From Frischella perrara (GTDB taxonomy: Bacteria > Pseudomonadota > Gammaproteobacteria > Enterobacterales > Orbaceae), in NCBI RefSeq assembly GCF_000807275.1, contig NZ_CP009056.1, positions 1,613,192 through 1,677,191 on the forward strand: a stretch of 64,000 nucleotides of DNA. The letters are read 5' to 3'. The notes beneath the pieces were generated by a model. That model did not search any database. It was not told the origin of the DNA and saw only the letters and a list, made by a program, of their open reading frames with translations. Of this stretch, positions 1 to 10,150 are shown piece by piece. The position numbers and the translations under genes were made by a program. Each line of letters opens with the position of its first letter. Positions within the stretch are counted from its first letter, which is position 1.

Positions 1-3000
1 GAAATGCTGCAACAATGAGAGATGCCATAAGAAATTCAACATCAAATAATAAAAATTGGGGAAAGTTTAAATTAAATAATAATTCGTTGAATAAATTAAA
101 AGAACTTTATGATAACTCAGATTCTCCAACTAGAAAAAGTTTACAAGATACGGCTGACCTTATCGCAAATTCTCCTGTTAATAAGTTAGCAAATAAACTT
201 CCGGTAATAGCCTATGTCTGGACTGGAATTGGACTTGCTGGTGCTGCAGCTGAGATTCAAACTGCAATGGATCGAGGCGATATCGATGAAGCAAAAGCAA
301 TTTTACTAGAATGGGGTGCAAAAGAAATCAATGGTACTAAATTATCAACATTATTCGAAACATTCTCGGTAGGCTCTTCTACCACGACTGTTGGAGAACA
401 ATCCTTTGTGACTGCAAGTATTGGGTTGGGTATGGGGATTGGTGCAGGTCTACTCTCCGATTCTATAATAAACTATTTTACTGTTTTACTAATTGATAAC
501 AATCGCTATGGATTGATTCAATTTTGGGATAAACTAAAAGATTATTTTTATCATACCGCAAAGCCCATTTCAGGACCTATACCAACACTATATCCTTCAA
601 TACCAGGTGCTTCTAAAACCGCTTTTTCTCCAATTATTCTTGATCTTGATCGTGATGGTATTGAAACAATCAGCAAAAATAACAATATTCACTTTGATTT
701 AAATGCTAATCAATTTGCCGAAAATACTGGATGGGTAGGCAGTGATGATGGTTTACTAGTACTAGATCTTAATAATAATGGCATAATTGATAATGGACGA
801 GAACTATTTGGTGAACATACGTTATTAAAAGATGGAAGTTTAGCAAAAAATGGTTATCAAGCATTAGCGGAATATGATGAAAATGGTGATGGTGTTATTG
901 ATAAAAAGGATAGTATTTGGCAAAAATTAAAAGTATGGCAAGATAAAAATAGCAACGGCTATACCGATGAAAATGAGCTAATAAGTCTGGAAAAAGCTGG
1001 TATTTCGGCTATTAGTACTAAATATTCAAAATCAGATTACACAGATAGTAATGGTAATGAATATCGTTTAATTGGTGAAATTACCTATACGGATGGAAAA
1101 AAAGGTCAATCTACCGATGTATGGTTTGCAACAAATCAAGCTAATACTATTTATACTGGTGATAAACACTATATTGAAGGTATTGAAAATTATCCGTCCA
1201 TTCGGGGATTTGGCAATTTAATTAATTTATCCTATGCTTTAAGTCAAAATAATAAGTTAAAAAATTTGTTAGATAAATTTATTGCTAATCCTATTACTAC
1301 TGATATTCAAGATGTTGTTGATGATATTATTTTTAGTTGGGCTAACGTTAGTCAGATTGATCCTAACAGTAGAGGTATATTCGATGCGAGGAAATTATCG
1401 GTACTAGAAATCATTACAGGTGAAAAGTATACTAATATTTATTATGGTGACAAAACCCCTCCTGTTGAAGGTTATGCTACTGATTTATTACTTGCTGAAT
1501 ATAATAAATTTAAACATTATGTGACAGCTAATCTTTTAGCACAAACTGAATTTAAACAAGAATTCAAATTGTTAAAAATAGATATTAATGATAATAAAGA
1601 GCCTTTTATCGATTTTTCGCAGTTAGAAAATTATTTAAATTCTAATAAAAAAAATAACGACGTTCGTTCTCTTTTGTTGCAAGAAGTTATTGATGGTTAT
1701 TTAACGTATAACAGTAACGATAAATATTATCAATCAATTAAAGATAATTTAGGTCAAAATACATTATTAGGCGATAATTTTTATTTATTCGGTTTATCTG
1801 GACATACTACAGTCGAAGACACTTCTGGACGTGACAAACTATTATTTATGAATAATATTAAAGCAAAAGATATTATTTTTTCACGACAAGGGGCCAACAT
1901 AACGGTTAAATCAATTAATGGCAACAGTAGTATTACTTTTAAAAATGTTTTTAAGGATGCAAAATCCGTTAAATCCGGTATAAATAACGACAATGTTATT
2001 GAGGAATTTGTGTTTGCAAATGGAACAAAACTAACCTGGGATGAAGTGTTAAAAGACCACTTAAAAATGGTTGGCTCAAATGGTAATGATACATTATTAG
2101 GCAGCTCGGGTAATGATATCTTATCCGGTGGTAAAGGGAATGACTTTTTATCCGGTGGTGAAGGCAATGATACCTACATCTTTAATTTGGGCGATGGTCA
2201 TGACACCATAGATAATCAGGGGCAATTTAAGTATGTCGGTTTCTGGAGTGAAGAAAAATCAGATGTTGATATTATTCGTTTTGGTAAGGGCATACGTGCT
2301 GACATGTTACGCAGTGCTAGAAAAAACAAAGATTTAATCATATCAATTGATAAAAAAAATTCCATTACGATAAAAAATTGGTTCTCAACCGGAAATGAGC
2401 AGCTTATTGCGCGCGTTGATTATTTTGAGTTTGCCGATGGAAGTCAACTAGGCGTTAAAGAGTGGTTTGACAGTAATCCGATCATCATATCAGGTACAGA
2501 ACAAGATGAAACGCTATTAAGTTCAAATTATGGTGATATTTATAGATTTGGTTACAATAGCGGTCATGATCAAGTGACCGAGTTAGGCGGCTCTGATAAA
2601 TTAGAATTTCTGGATGGTATCACACTCAAAGACGTTCGATTTGCTCGGGATGGTGGCGATATCCTTATCACGCTCAATGCGAATTCAGCCTCCAGCTTTA
2701 GAATTAAAGATATTTTTTCAAGCCCACAATCCGCAGCATCTAAGATTAATAGCGACAATGTTATTGAAAAATTTGTGTTTGCAGATGGAACAAAACTAAC
2801 CTTGGATGAAGTGTTAAAAGACCACTTAAAAATGGTTGGCTCAAATGGTAATGATACGTTATTAGGCAGCTCGGGTAATGATATCTTATCAGGTGGTAAA
2901 GGGAATGACTTTTTATCCGGTGGTGAAGGTGATGATACCTACATCTTTAATTTGGGCGATGGTCATGACACCATAGATAATCAGGGGCAATTTAAGTATG

Positions 3001-4946
3001 TCGGTTTCTGGGGTGAAGAAAAATCAGATGTTGATATTATTCGTTTTGGTAAGGGCATACGTGCTGACATGTTACGCAGTGCTAGAAAAAACAAAGATTT
3101 AATCATATCAATTGATAAAAAAAATTCCATTACGATAAAAAACTGGTTCTCAACGGGAAATGAGCAGCTCATTGCGCGCGTTGATTATTTTGAGTTTGCC
3201 GATGGAAGTCAACTAGGCGTTAAAGAGTGGTTTAACAGTAATCCGATCATCATATCAGGTACAGAACAAGATGAAACGCTATTAAGTTCAAATTATGGTG
3301 ATATTTATAAATTTGGTTACAATAGCGGTCATGATCAAGTGACCGAGTTAGGCGGCTCTGATAAATTAAAATTTCTGGATGGTATCACACTCAAAGATGT
3401 TCGATTTGCTCGGGATGGTGGCGATATCCTTATCACGCTCAATGCGAATTCAGCCTCCAGCTTTAGAATTAAAGATATTTTTTCAAGCCCACAATCCGCA
3501 GCATCTAAGATTAATAGCGACAATGTTATTGAAAAATTTGTGTTTGCAGATGGAACAAAACTAACCTGGGATGAAGTATTAAAAGACCACTTAAAAATGG
3601 TTGGCTCGAATGGTAAAGATACGTTATTAGGCAGCTCGGGTAATGATATCTTATCAGGTGGTAAAGGGAATGACTTTTTATCTGGTGGTGAAGGCAATGA
3701 TACCTACATCTTTAATTTGGGCGATGGTCATGACACCATAGATAATCAGGGGCAATTTAAGTCTGTCGGTTTCTGGAGTGAAGAAAAATCAGATGTTGAT
3801 ATTATTCGTTTTGGTAAGGGCATACGTGCTGACATGTTACGCAGTGCTAGAAAAAACAAAGATTTAATCATATCAATTGATAAAAAAAATTCCATTACGA
3901 TAAAAAATTGGTTCTCAACCGGAAATGAGCAGCTTATTGCGCGCGTTGATTATTTTGAGTTTGCCGATGGAAGTCAACTAGGCGTTAAAGAGTGGTTTAA
4001 CAGCAATCCGATCATCATATCAGGTACAGAACAAGATGAAACGCTATTAAGTTCAAATTATGGTGATATTTATAGATTTGGTTACAATAGCGGTCATGAT
4101 CAAGTGACCGAGTTAGGCGGCTCTGATAAATTAGAATTTCTGGATGGTATCACACTCAATGACGTTCGATTTAGTCGAGATGGTGGCGATATCCTTATTA
4201 CGCTCAATGCGAATTCAGCCTCCAGCTTTAGAATTAAAGATATTTTTTCAAGAGCACAATCCGCAACATCTGATATTAATAGCGACAATGTTATTGAAAA
4301 ATTTGTGTTTGCAGATGGAAAAAAATTAACTTGGGATAAGGTGTTAAAAGATCATTTAAAAATGGTTGGCACGAAAAGAAATGATACGTTATTAGGTGGC
4401 TCGGGTAATGATATCTTATCCGGTGGTAAAGGGAATGACTTTTTATCCGGAGGTGCAGGCAATGATACCTATATCTTTAATTTGGGCGATGGTCATGACA
4501 CCATAGATAATCAGGGACGATCTGGGTATTCGGGCTTAGATAGAGTCAAATTAGATGTGGATACGATCCGTTTTGGTAAGGGTATTCGTGCTGACATGTT
4601 ACGCACAACTAAAAAAAATGATGATTTAATCATATCAATTGACGAAAACAGCTCTATTACAATCAAAAACTGGTTTTCAACGAGTACTGATACAAGGCTT
4701 CAATCTCGAATTGATGTTTTCCAATTCAATGATGGCTCTTCATGGTTAGCTGAAGATATTAATGCTCATATTAACGATGGAATACCATTACCTGTATTTT
4801 CATCGAAAACATCTCTATCTAATTTTTCATTAATGACGCAAAATATAAGTGCATTTGTTGCGTCGGAGGATGATAGTGATGTGGTTACTGGAGATTTAAT
4901 GTTGGCAAATCCGCAACCACATTTTGGTTCTTCAGCCAAGATCTAA
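1..4946 (+). CDS. RTX calcium-binding secreted protein, 5'-truncated by window
   Basis: Probable type I-secreted RTX adhesin or toxin. The reading frame is open to the window edge upstream of the ATG at 15, and that ATG has no ribosome binding site, so the true start lies outside. Numbering from that ATG (1643 residues): a hydrophobic glycine/alanine-rich stretch lies near 60-160; an FrpC-like block with EF-hand-type loops (DLDRDG, DLNNNG, DENGDG, DKNSNG) near 206-335; then four copies of a module made of an Asp/Gly-rich nonapeptide RTX block (GGKGND type, near 690, 945, 1200 and 1455) plus a haemolysin-type calcium-binding related domain. No catalytic domain is recognised in the visible part. 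The acidic, uncleaved C-terminus suits a type I secretion signal. The ABC transporter and adaptor genes follow directly; no hlyC-type acyltransferase is seen nearby. Confidence 0.9.
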   Translation, partial: NAATMRDAIRNSTSNNKNWGKFKLNNNSLNKLKELYDNSDSPTRKSLQDTADLIANSPVNKLANKLPVIAYVWTGIGLAGAAAEIQTAMDRGDIDEAKAILLEWGAKEINGTKLSTLFETFSVGSSTTTVGEQSFVTASIGLGMGIGAGLLSDSIINYFTVLLIDNNRYGLIQFWDKLKDYFYHTAKPISGPIPTLYPSIPGASKTAFSPIILDLDRDGIETISKNNNIHFDLNANQFAENTGWVGSDDGLLVLDLNNNGIIDNGRELFGEHTLLKDGSLAKNGYQALAEYDENGDGVIDKKDSIWQKLKVWQDKNSNGYTDENELISLEKAGISAISTKYSKSDYTDSNGNEYRLIGEITYTDGKKGQSTDVWFATNQANTIYTGDKHYIEGIENYPSIRGFGNLINLSYALSQNNKLKNLLDKFIANPITTDIQDVVDDIIFSWANVSQIDPNSRGIFDARKLSVLEIITGEKYTNIYYGDKTPPVEGYATDLLLAEYNKFKHYVTANLLAQTEFKQEFKLLKIDINDNKEPFIDFSQLENYLNSNKKNNDVRSLLLQEVIDGYLTYNSNDKYYQSIKDNLGQNTLLGDNFYLFGLSGHTTVEDTSGRDKLLFMNNIKAKDIIFSRQGANITVKSINGNSSITFKNVFKDAKSVKSGINNDNVIEEFVFANGTKLTWDEVLKDHLKMVGSNGNDTLLGSSGNDILSGGKGNDFLSGGEGNDTYIFNLGDGHDTIDNQGQFKYVGFWSEEKSDVDIIRFGKGIRADMLRSARKNKDLIISIDKKNSITIKNWFSTGNEQLIARVDYFEFADGSQLGVKEWFDSNPIIISGTEQDETLLSSNYGDIYRFGYNSGHDQVTELGGSDKLEFLDGITLKDVRFARDGGDILITLNANSASSFRIKDIFSSPQSAASKINSDNVIEKFVFADGTKLTLDEVLKDHLKMVGSNGNDTLLGSSGNDILSGGKGNDFLSGGEGDDTYIFNLGDGHDTIDNQGQFKYVGFWGEEKSDVDIIRFGKGIRADMLRSARKNKDLIISIDKKNSITIKNWFSTGNEQLIARVDYFEFADGSQLGVKEWFNSNPIIISGTEQDETLLSSNYGDIYKFGYNSGHDQVTELGGSDKLKFLDGITLKDVRFARDGGDILITLNANSASSFRIKDIFSSPQSAASKINSDNVIEKFVFADGTKLTWDEVLKDHLKMVGSNGKDTLLGSSGNDILSGGKGNDFLSGGEGNDTYIFNLGDGHDTIDNQGQFKSVGFWSEEKSDVDIIRFGKGIRADMLRSARKNKDLIISIDKKNSITIKNWFSTGNEQLIARVDYFEFADGSQLGVKEWFNSNPIIISGTEQDETLLSSNYGDIYRFGYNSGHDQVTELGGSDKLEFLDGITLNDVRFSRDGGDILITLNANSASSFRIKDIFSRAQSATSDINSDNVIEKFVFADGKKLTWDKVLKDHLKMVGTKRNDTLLGGSGNDILSGGKGNDFLSGGAGNDTYIFNLGDGHDTIDNQGRSGYSGLDRVKLDVDTIRFGKGIRADMLRTTKKNDDLIISIDENSSITIKNWFSTSTDTRLQSRIDVFQFNDGSSWLAEDINAHINDGIPLPVFSSKTSLSNFSLMTQNISAFVASEDDSDVVTGDLMLANPQPHFGSSAKI
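2071..4740 (+). repeat. In-frame 765-bp tandem repeat within the RTX gene
   Basis: The same sequence landmark (TTGGCTC or a close variant) recurs at 2071, 2836, 3601 and 4366, a spacing of exactly 765 bp (255 codons) each time. The first three units are nearly identical at nucleotide level, including silent positions; the fourth diverges after about 4500. Each unit encodes one RTX nonapeptide block plus one haemolysin-type calcium-binding related domain. High DNA identity implies recent duplication or gene conversion, so copy number could vary between strains and short-read assemblies may collapse it. Confidence 0.95.
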
Positions 4947-4974
4947 TCAATGTTCAGGTGTTCTCCTAATTATT

Positions 4975-5004
4975 AAAGACAGCTATTAATAGCTGTCTTT
5001 TATT
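4975..5004 (+). terminator. Intrinsic terminator after the RTX gene
   Basis: A perfect 12-bp inverted repeat (AAAGACAGCTAT / ATAGCTGTCTTT, arms 4975-4986 and 4989-5000) is followed by TATT. It lies 29 bases after the RTX stop and before the transporter gene, so the toxin and its exporter may be transcribed separately or with partial read-through. Confidence 0.85.
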
Positions 5005-5063
5005 AATAATTGGAATCTGTTTTATCAGTATTGTGTTAGAAATAATTATCTTTGGAAAAATTG

Positions 5064-7172
5064 ATGCAAAAAGAAAAGTATAATGATTTATGGATAGGTT
5101 TCACCATTATCGCTCAATTTTATGGAATGGCAGTTAACACTAAATCGTTACAAGAGCAATTCTATCTTGATGATAAACACGATATTTCACTCCAGTTTGT
5201 TAGAGCAGTAAAAAAAACAGGATTAAAATGTCGTTATATCAATAAATTAAATATTAAAAATAAAATTACGACCCCGATTATTGTTAATTTAGAACAACAT
5301 GGTTATGTGGTTTTACTTGCAATTAAAGACGGGCAATGGCTAATTCAATCTCCTCATAAAAAACAGCCTGAAGTAATTGTGCCAGATGAACAAGAAAAAA
5401 TAAGTGCTTTCTTATTCACAAAACGAATGACATGGGAATCTGTAAATCGAGAGTTTAATATCCAATGGTTTTTTCAAGCCTTTATGCGTTATAAAAAATT
5501 GATTGGTGAAATTTTATTAGCCTCATTTTTTATTCAGATTTTGGCATTAGTAACACCGTTATTTTTTCAGGTCGTTGTCGATAAAGTTTTGGCGCATCAA
5601 AGTTTAAAAACATTAGATGTATTAGCGATTGGTATGCTCACTATCGTCATCTTTGATGTAATTTTAGGTGGGTTGCGCAACTATCAAATGGCCCACACTT
5701 CGCAACGTATTGATGTCATGCTCAGTTCTTTACTGTATAAACACTTATTGTCATTACCTTTAAGCTACTTTAAATCACGTCAAGTTGGCATTACTGTTGC
5801 AAGAGTATATGAATTAAAAACAGTACGTGAGTTTTTAACGGGTAGTGCAATGACACTTTGTTTAGACATTCTGTTTGCAATCGTTTTTTTTGTGATCATG
5901 GCATTTTATAGTATTCCACTGACACTAATTGTTTTAGCATCCCTCATTCCTTATATTTTATTATCGGCTTTCATCACACCGGTTTTACGTAGGCGTCTTG
6001 ATGAACAATTTCAACAAGGTGCCAAAAATCAGGCTTTTTTAGTTGAAAGTATCTCAGGCGTTGAGCAAGTTAAAGCCATGGCGGTTGAAAATCATATGAC
6101 TCGTCGATGGGATGAACAAATTGCTTACTTTGTAACTAGCTGTTTTAAAACACAAAACTTAGGGAATGTTGCAGGACAGATCTCTCAACTAGTGAGCAAA
6201 CTAACTAGTGTTGCTATTTTATGGTACGGCGCTCATCTAGTAATAGAAGGAAAATTAACTGTTGGGGGACTCGTTGCCTTTAATATGTTTGCAGGACAAG
6301 CGACATCGCCAGTATTACGTTTAGTTCAATTGTGGCAAAGTTTTCAACAAGTTTCGATATCTGTGAAACGACTAGGTGATATCTTAAACGTTCCTGCTGA
6401 ACAACAACAAGAAAATAGCAGTGTTTTAAAGGAAATCAAAGGGCATATTCGTTTTGCTAATATCTCTTTTGCTTACAGACCGGATGCTGCACCAGTAATT
6501 CGCCGAGTGAATTTATCGGTAAACGCTGGAGAAGTTATTGGTATTGTTGGACGCTCAGGCTCAGGGAAAAGCACATTAACTCGGCTTATACAACGACTTT
6601 ATACTCCGATAGAGGGACAAGTTTTTATCGATGGTATTGATATTGCACAAACCGATCCGCAATGGTTACGTAAACAAATTGGTGTTGTATTACAAGAGAC
6701 ACAACTCTTTAATGGCACTATCCGTGACAATATTGCGTTAGCTATTCCTGATGCTTCTCTTGAAACAGTCGTAAATGCTGCAATTATGGCCGGAGCTCAT
6801 GATTTTATTAGTGAATTTCCATTAGGGTACGACACACCTGTTGGTGAAAATGGAGGGCAATTATCGGGTGGTCAAAAACAACGTATTGGTATTGCTCGAG
6901 CATTAATAACAAATCCAAAACTTCTTATTTTTGATGAAGCAACTAGCGCGCTTGATTATGAATCAGAGCAAATTATTCAAGACAATATGGCTAAAATCTG
7001 TCAAGGTAAAACTGTTTTTATTATTGCTCACCGTTTATCTACAGTCAGACAAGCGAATCGTATTATTGTGATGGAAAAAGGTGAAATTGTTGAACAAGGT
7101 TCTCATCAAATGTTATTAGAACAAAAAGGAATCTATCAAAAGTTACATGACTTACAAAGTGGGAGCCATTGA
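5064..7172 (+). CDS. Type I secretion ABC transporter (HlyB/RtxB-like)
   Basis: Inner-membrane permease/ATPase of a type I secretion system, 702 residues. The N-terminal ~130 residues match a peptidase C39-like domain but lack the catalytic Cys near the start, as in HlyB-type chaperone domains that bind rather than cut the RTX substrate. A transmembrane region spans about 145-430. The nucleotide-binding domain has Walker A GRSGSGKST near 495, signature LSGGQ near 600, Walker B LLIFDEATSALD near 625 and the switch motif AHRLS. I chose the ATG at 5064 because GGAAA precedes it; a TTG at 5052 is in frame but has no convincing site. The stop overlaps the adaptor start (TGATG), so the pair is translationally coupled. 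The likely substrate is the RTX protein just upstream. Confidence 0.93.
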   Translation: MQKEKYNDLWIGFTIIAQFYGMAVNTKSLQEQFYLDDKHDISLQFVRAVKKTGLKCRYINKLNIKNKITTPIIVNLEQHGYVVLLAIKDGQWLIQSPHKKQPEVIVPDEQEKISAFLFTKRMTWESVNREFNIQWFFQAFMRYKKLIGEILLASFFIQILALVTPLFFQVVVDKVLAHQSLKTLDVLAIGMLTIVIFDVILGGLRNYQMAHTSQRIDVMLSSLLYKHLLSLPLSYFKSRQVGITVARVYELKTVREFLTGSAMTLCLDILFAIVFFVIMAFYSIPLTLIVLASLIPYILLSAFITPVLRRRLDEQFQQGAKNQAFLVESISGVEQVKAMAVENHMTRRWDEQIAYFVTSCFKTQNLGNVAGQISQLVSKLTSVAILWYGAHLVIEGKLTVGGLVAFNMFAGQATSPVLRLVQLWQSFQQVSISVKRLGDILNVPAEQQQENSSVLKEIKGHIRFANISFAYRPDAAPVIRRVNLSVNAGEVIGIVGRSGSGKSTLTRLIQRLYTPIEGQVFIDGIDIAQTDPQWLRKQIGVVLQETQLFNGTIRDNIALAIPDASLETVVNAAIMAGAHDFISEFPLGYDTPVGENGGQLSGGQKQRIGIARALITNPKLLIFDEATSALDYESEQIIQDNMAKICQGKTVFIIAHRLSTVRQANRIIVMEKGEIVEQGSHQMLLEQKGIYQKLHDLQSGSH

Positions 7173-8500
7173 TGAAGCAAAAATATCGTGATTTTTTACC
7201 TGCTGCATTAGAAGTTCAAGAGACACCCCCCTCCCCCATAGGACGATTTATTCTTTGGTCCATTGTTATTTTATTGGTAATAGCAATCGCTTGGGCATCA
7301 CTTAGTAAAGTTGATATTGTCGCTGCAACAAGGGGAAAATTAGTCGTAAATGAATTATCACGGCCCGTTAATTCTGCAGTAACGGCTGAAATTGTTGAGG
7401 TGTTAGTTAAAGAAGGTGAGCATGTAGAAAAAGGACAATCTTTAATTAAATTAAACAGTGCATCATTGGTAGCACAATTGGAAGAAAATATTCTACAGCA
7501 AAAAATTAATCGTTTTCATATTGCTCGATTGGAATTGTTATATGAACACTATTTGAATCGACCTGCTCCACTCATATTATCCGATAATTTTCAACTTGAA
7601 TCTCCCTTATTAGCACAACAAATTTCTATGCAACTGCAAGCAGAGGTTGAGGATGATTATAATGAGAAAGAGGTGTTTAAATTAAATCAGCAGATTATAA
7701 CTGCTCAGATTGAAAATTATCAGATTCAAAAAGAAATGGCAGAAAATTTATTGCCAATTTATAGAGAGCAATATGAAGCATTAAATTCTCTCTACAAAAA
7801 GGACATGACTAGTAAAGATAGTTTGCTTGAGATTCAAAAGAAATATTTAGAAGCCAAATTTACGGTGAACAGTGCTGATGCAAAAGTTAAAGAGATGCGA
7901 GCAAATTACGCTCAAATTGATGCTCAAATCAAGTCTCATGTTGCAGATAAAATCCGAGAGATTGAACGAGAAAAAATTCAAAGATTAAATCAGAACGATA
8001 TCTTATCAGCTCAACAAAAACAGCTTGAAGCACTTATTGCACAATATGAATTAAAAGCTCCGATAGCTGGAATTGTGGAATCATTAGTTTATCGTGATGC
8101 GGGGGCTGCTGTTGAAGCGCCACAGGAGTTATTAAAAATTGTTCCTGAAAATGAAAAACTCATTGCAGAAGTTTGGGTGAGTAATCAAGATATTGGTTTT
8201 TTACGTAGAAATCAATTAGCCGCCGTGAAAATCGACACGTTTGATTTTACACGTTATGGTTGGATTGAAGGCAAGTTGTTAAATATATCATCTGATGCTA
8301 TAGATGATAAGGATTTAGGACTAGTCTATAAAGCGGTAATTGAATTAAGTACAAATCATTTAATTATTGATGGTCAAACTATTAAATTAGAGTCAGGCAT
8401 GTCTGTTTCTGCTGAAGTAAAAACTGGGCAAAGAACCGTATTAAGTTATTTATTAAGTCCAATGATGGAAGCTTTGGATGACGTTGGTAAACAACGGTAA
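7172..8500 (+). CDS. HlyD-family type I secretion periplasmic adaptor
   Basis: Membrane fusion protein linking the ABC transporter to an outer-membrane TolC channel; about 442 residues. One N-terminal transmembrane helix (about residues 27-45), then a lipoyl half near 75-95 (VKEGEHVEKGQSL), a long coiled-coil hairpin (about 100-280), the second lipoyl half (LKAPIAGIVESL) and a C-terminal beta-barrel with the HlyD-type motif near 385-415. The ATG at 7172 overlaps the transporter stop by one base and has GGGAG upstream. No tolC-like gene is in the window, so the outer channel must be encoded elsewhere. Confidence 0.93.
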   Translation: MKQKYRDFLPAALEVQETPPSPIGRFILWSIVILLVIAIAWASLSKVDIVAATRGKLVVNELSRPVNSAVTAEIVEVLVKEGEHVEKGQSLIKLNSASLVAQLEENILQQKINRFHIARLELLYEHYLNRPAPLILSDNFQLESPLLAQQISMQLQAEVEDDYNEKEVFKLNQQIITAQIENYQIQKEMAENLLPIYREQYEALNSLYKKDMTSKDSLLEIQKKYLEAKFTVNSADAKVKEMRANYAQIDAQIKSHVADKIREIEREKIQRLNQNDILSAQQKQLEALIAQYELKAPIAGIVESLVYRDAGAAVEAPQELLKIVPENEKLIAEVWVSNQDIGFLRRNQLAAVKIDTFDFTRYGWIEGKLLNISSDAIDDKDLGLVYKAVIELSTNHLIIDGQTIKLESGMSVSAEVKTGQRTVLSYLLSPMMEALDDVGKQR

Positions 8501-8853
8501 TTTAACTTTTTATCTCCGATTTGCTTAAATTATTCTTCATACTCTGGTAATTTTTATTGTTAAATAATTAGAGGAAAATCATAATCAGCAAATGAGAAGA
8601 TTGAAAAATAATAATTTTGTTTTTGATATTTAATAAAGTTTTAATGAAATAAATATACAATAACGCTAACGAATGAAGATGAAAAACAATGCCGTTGAGG
8701 AGTATTAATTGCAGCATTAGATCTTATCAAGAGAGCAATTTGTTACGATCTAATACAAATGACAACATTATTTTTTAGCATAATAAATAAGCACGTTTTC
8801 AATTTATATTTTATTAACTAAGTAAGAACGGGCAAGCTCTTGTTGCATCTTTC
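8501..8853. other. Intergenic, no gene seen
   Basis: AT-rich spacer between two convergent genes (hlyD-like and the DUF2867-like gene). Both strands are broken by stops and I see no good hairpin with a T-run, tRNA or repeat. Confidence 0.5.
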
Positions 8854-9372
8854 TCAGCTTTTATCAATATTAATATTTTTGAATAAATTAGTAACAATAT
8901 ATGGATGAATAATTGAAACAGGCAGCATATATAACTTACCAACGAAATTATGATTCTTAACAGATGTGATTAAATACAATTTATTTTTATCATTATTATC
9001 GACGACGCGAAGATATACACAAACATCTAGATGCGAATCCCTCACATTTAATGTTAGTGTATCTTCTGCTTTTTCTAAGACTGTAAAAAAATGAACTAAA
9101 CTTCCAATTTCAGGCTCTTTCTCATCCAGTTTATCAAATCCTTTAATAGGTCTAATTCCAACTATTCGTCCAAGAAAATCTCTAATTCTAAATAATATTT
9201 CGAGCCACTTTGGTTGCTTGTAAGTCATCATTATATAACAATCATATGCGGAAATATTTTTGGAAATGTCCAAACATTGATAACTTAAATAATCTACATT
9301 GTCTGAGACAAGCGTTATTTTATTTAATAAGATATTAAGCTTTTCAATAGTCGCTTTTTGCTTCGTATTCAT
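8854..9372 (-). CDS. DUF2867-like protein
   Basis: Protein of 172 residues, no signal peptide or membrane helix. The central and C-terminal part resembles DUF2867: a 'PKWLEILFRIRDFLGRIVGIRP' type segment near 53-75 corresponds to the family's W..LM.LRN.LV..FGL region, and 'DSHLDVCVYLRV' near 113 to the conserved DKHLDFRVSV strand. The biochemical role of the family is not established. It stands alone, flanked by AT-rich spacers on both sides. The family assignment is by eye. Confidence 0.6.
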   Translation of the reverse strand: MNTKQKATIEKLNILLNKITLVSDNVDYLSYQCLDISKNISAYDCYIMMTYKQPKWLEILFRIRDFLGRIVGIRPIKGFDKLDEKEPEIGSLVHFFTVLEKAEDTLTLNVRDSHLDVCVYLRVVDNNDKNKLYLITSVKNHNFVGKLYMLPVSIIHPYIVTNLFKNINIDKS

Positions 9373-9744
9373 ATGCTAATTTAACTTTTAATATTATTTA
9401 TCTTAGAGATATATATTTAATAAAAAATACACTTAGAAACTCTTAAATCTACCATGAGCAACTTTAGAATCAGTTTTTAAAAAAGCTCTTTAGTAAATAC
9501 CTCAAATGCGTTTAATCTTTTGAAATTAGATCTGTTATTTTTTTCGAAAAAAGAACTGCGTTATTTTTCAAGTTCATTGTCAAATTGAGTTCTTTTATGA
9601 TTTAAAAAAGGTAATTCTTAAAAAATATAATAATTATACTAAAATAATATTAAATAGAACTTAGAATCTTTAGACTATCTTATTCTTTGACAAACTTCTT
9701 TTCTGTTGAGTGTGTCTTAAAATAAATCTTCTCCCCTATCGTCT

Positions 9745-10140
9745 TTAAAATAATGAATTGTTTTTGATCCAAGTGTATTGGTTGCGGGAATTTTTTACTA
9801 AATTACCAATTAAAGCTACTTTGTAACTTTCGTAGGTTAGTTCTTGGGTTAAATTTTTATAAATTTTATCTAAACCTAATTTAACTGCTGCCATATCACT
9901 ATTTTTAAACATCAAAACATTATCGATAAGCTTATATGAATGTTTTATCTGTGTGTCAATTTTTGGCTTTTCATTATTTAGCTCAATGTTATGATAATAT
10001 TCATTTCTATTTAGGTGAGAAGTTTAATCCATTCATAGACAAGATAATCTGTTATCACTTTATCATCACAACCAGATAAAATAAAACCAATCAAATTGAA
10101 TGAGTACCAGGATTTATTGTGTAAGATAAATTATGGATTT
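9745..10140 (-). pseudogene. Decayed lipoprotein gene
   Basis: Reading the minus strand, one frame gives a hydrophobic segment ending in a lipobox-like ILSGCDD (around 10080) and runs to a stop near 10010 (..YEWIKLLT). The coding then continues in another frame for about 85 codons (..LNRNEYYHNIELNN.. to ..YTWIKNNSLF) ending at TAA 9745-9747. No Met start is visible upstream of the lipobox. The simplest reading is one small lipoprotein gene broken by a frameshift near 10010-10020 and loss of its start. Function unknown. Confidence 0.45.
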
Positions 10141-10150
10141 TGAACGTTGA

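Noticed and set aside
1781-2167. 128-codon minus-strand open frame, repeated at 3335-3697
   Set aside because: It is the complement of the RTX repeat; recurrence follows from the repeat itself.
2071-4740. CRISPR-like or satellite array
   Set aside because: The repeat is 765 bp, coding and in frame with the RTX protein; no spacers.
5052-5063. TTG start for the ABC transporter
   Set aside because: No ribosome site before it, whereas ATG 5064 has GGAAA at suitable spacing.
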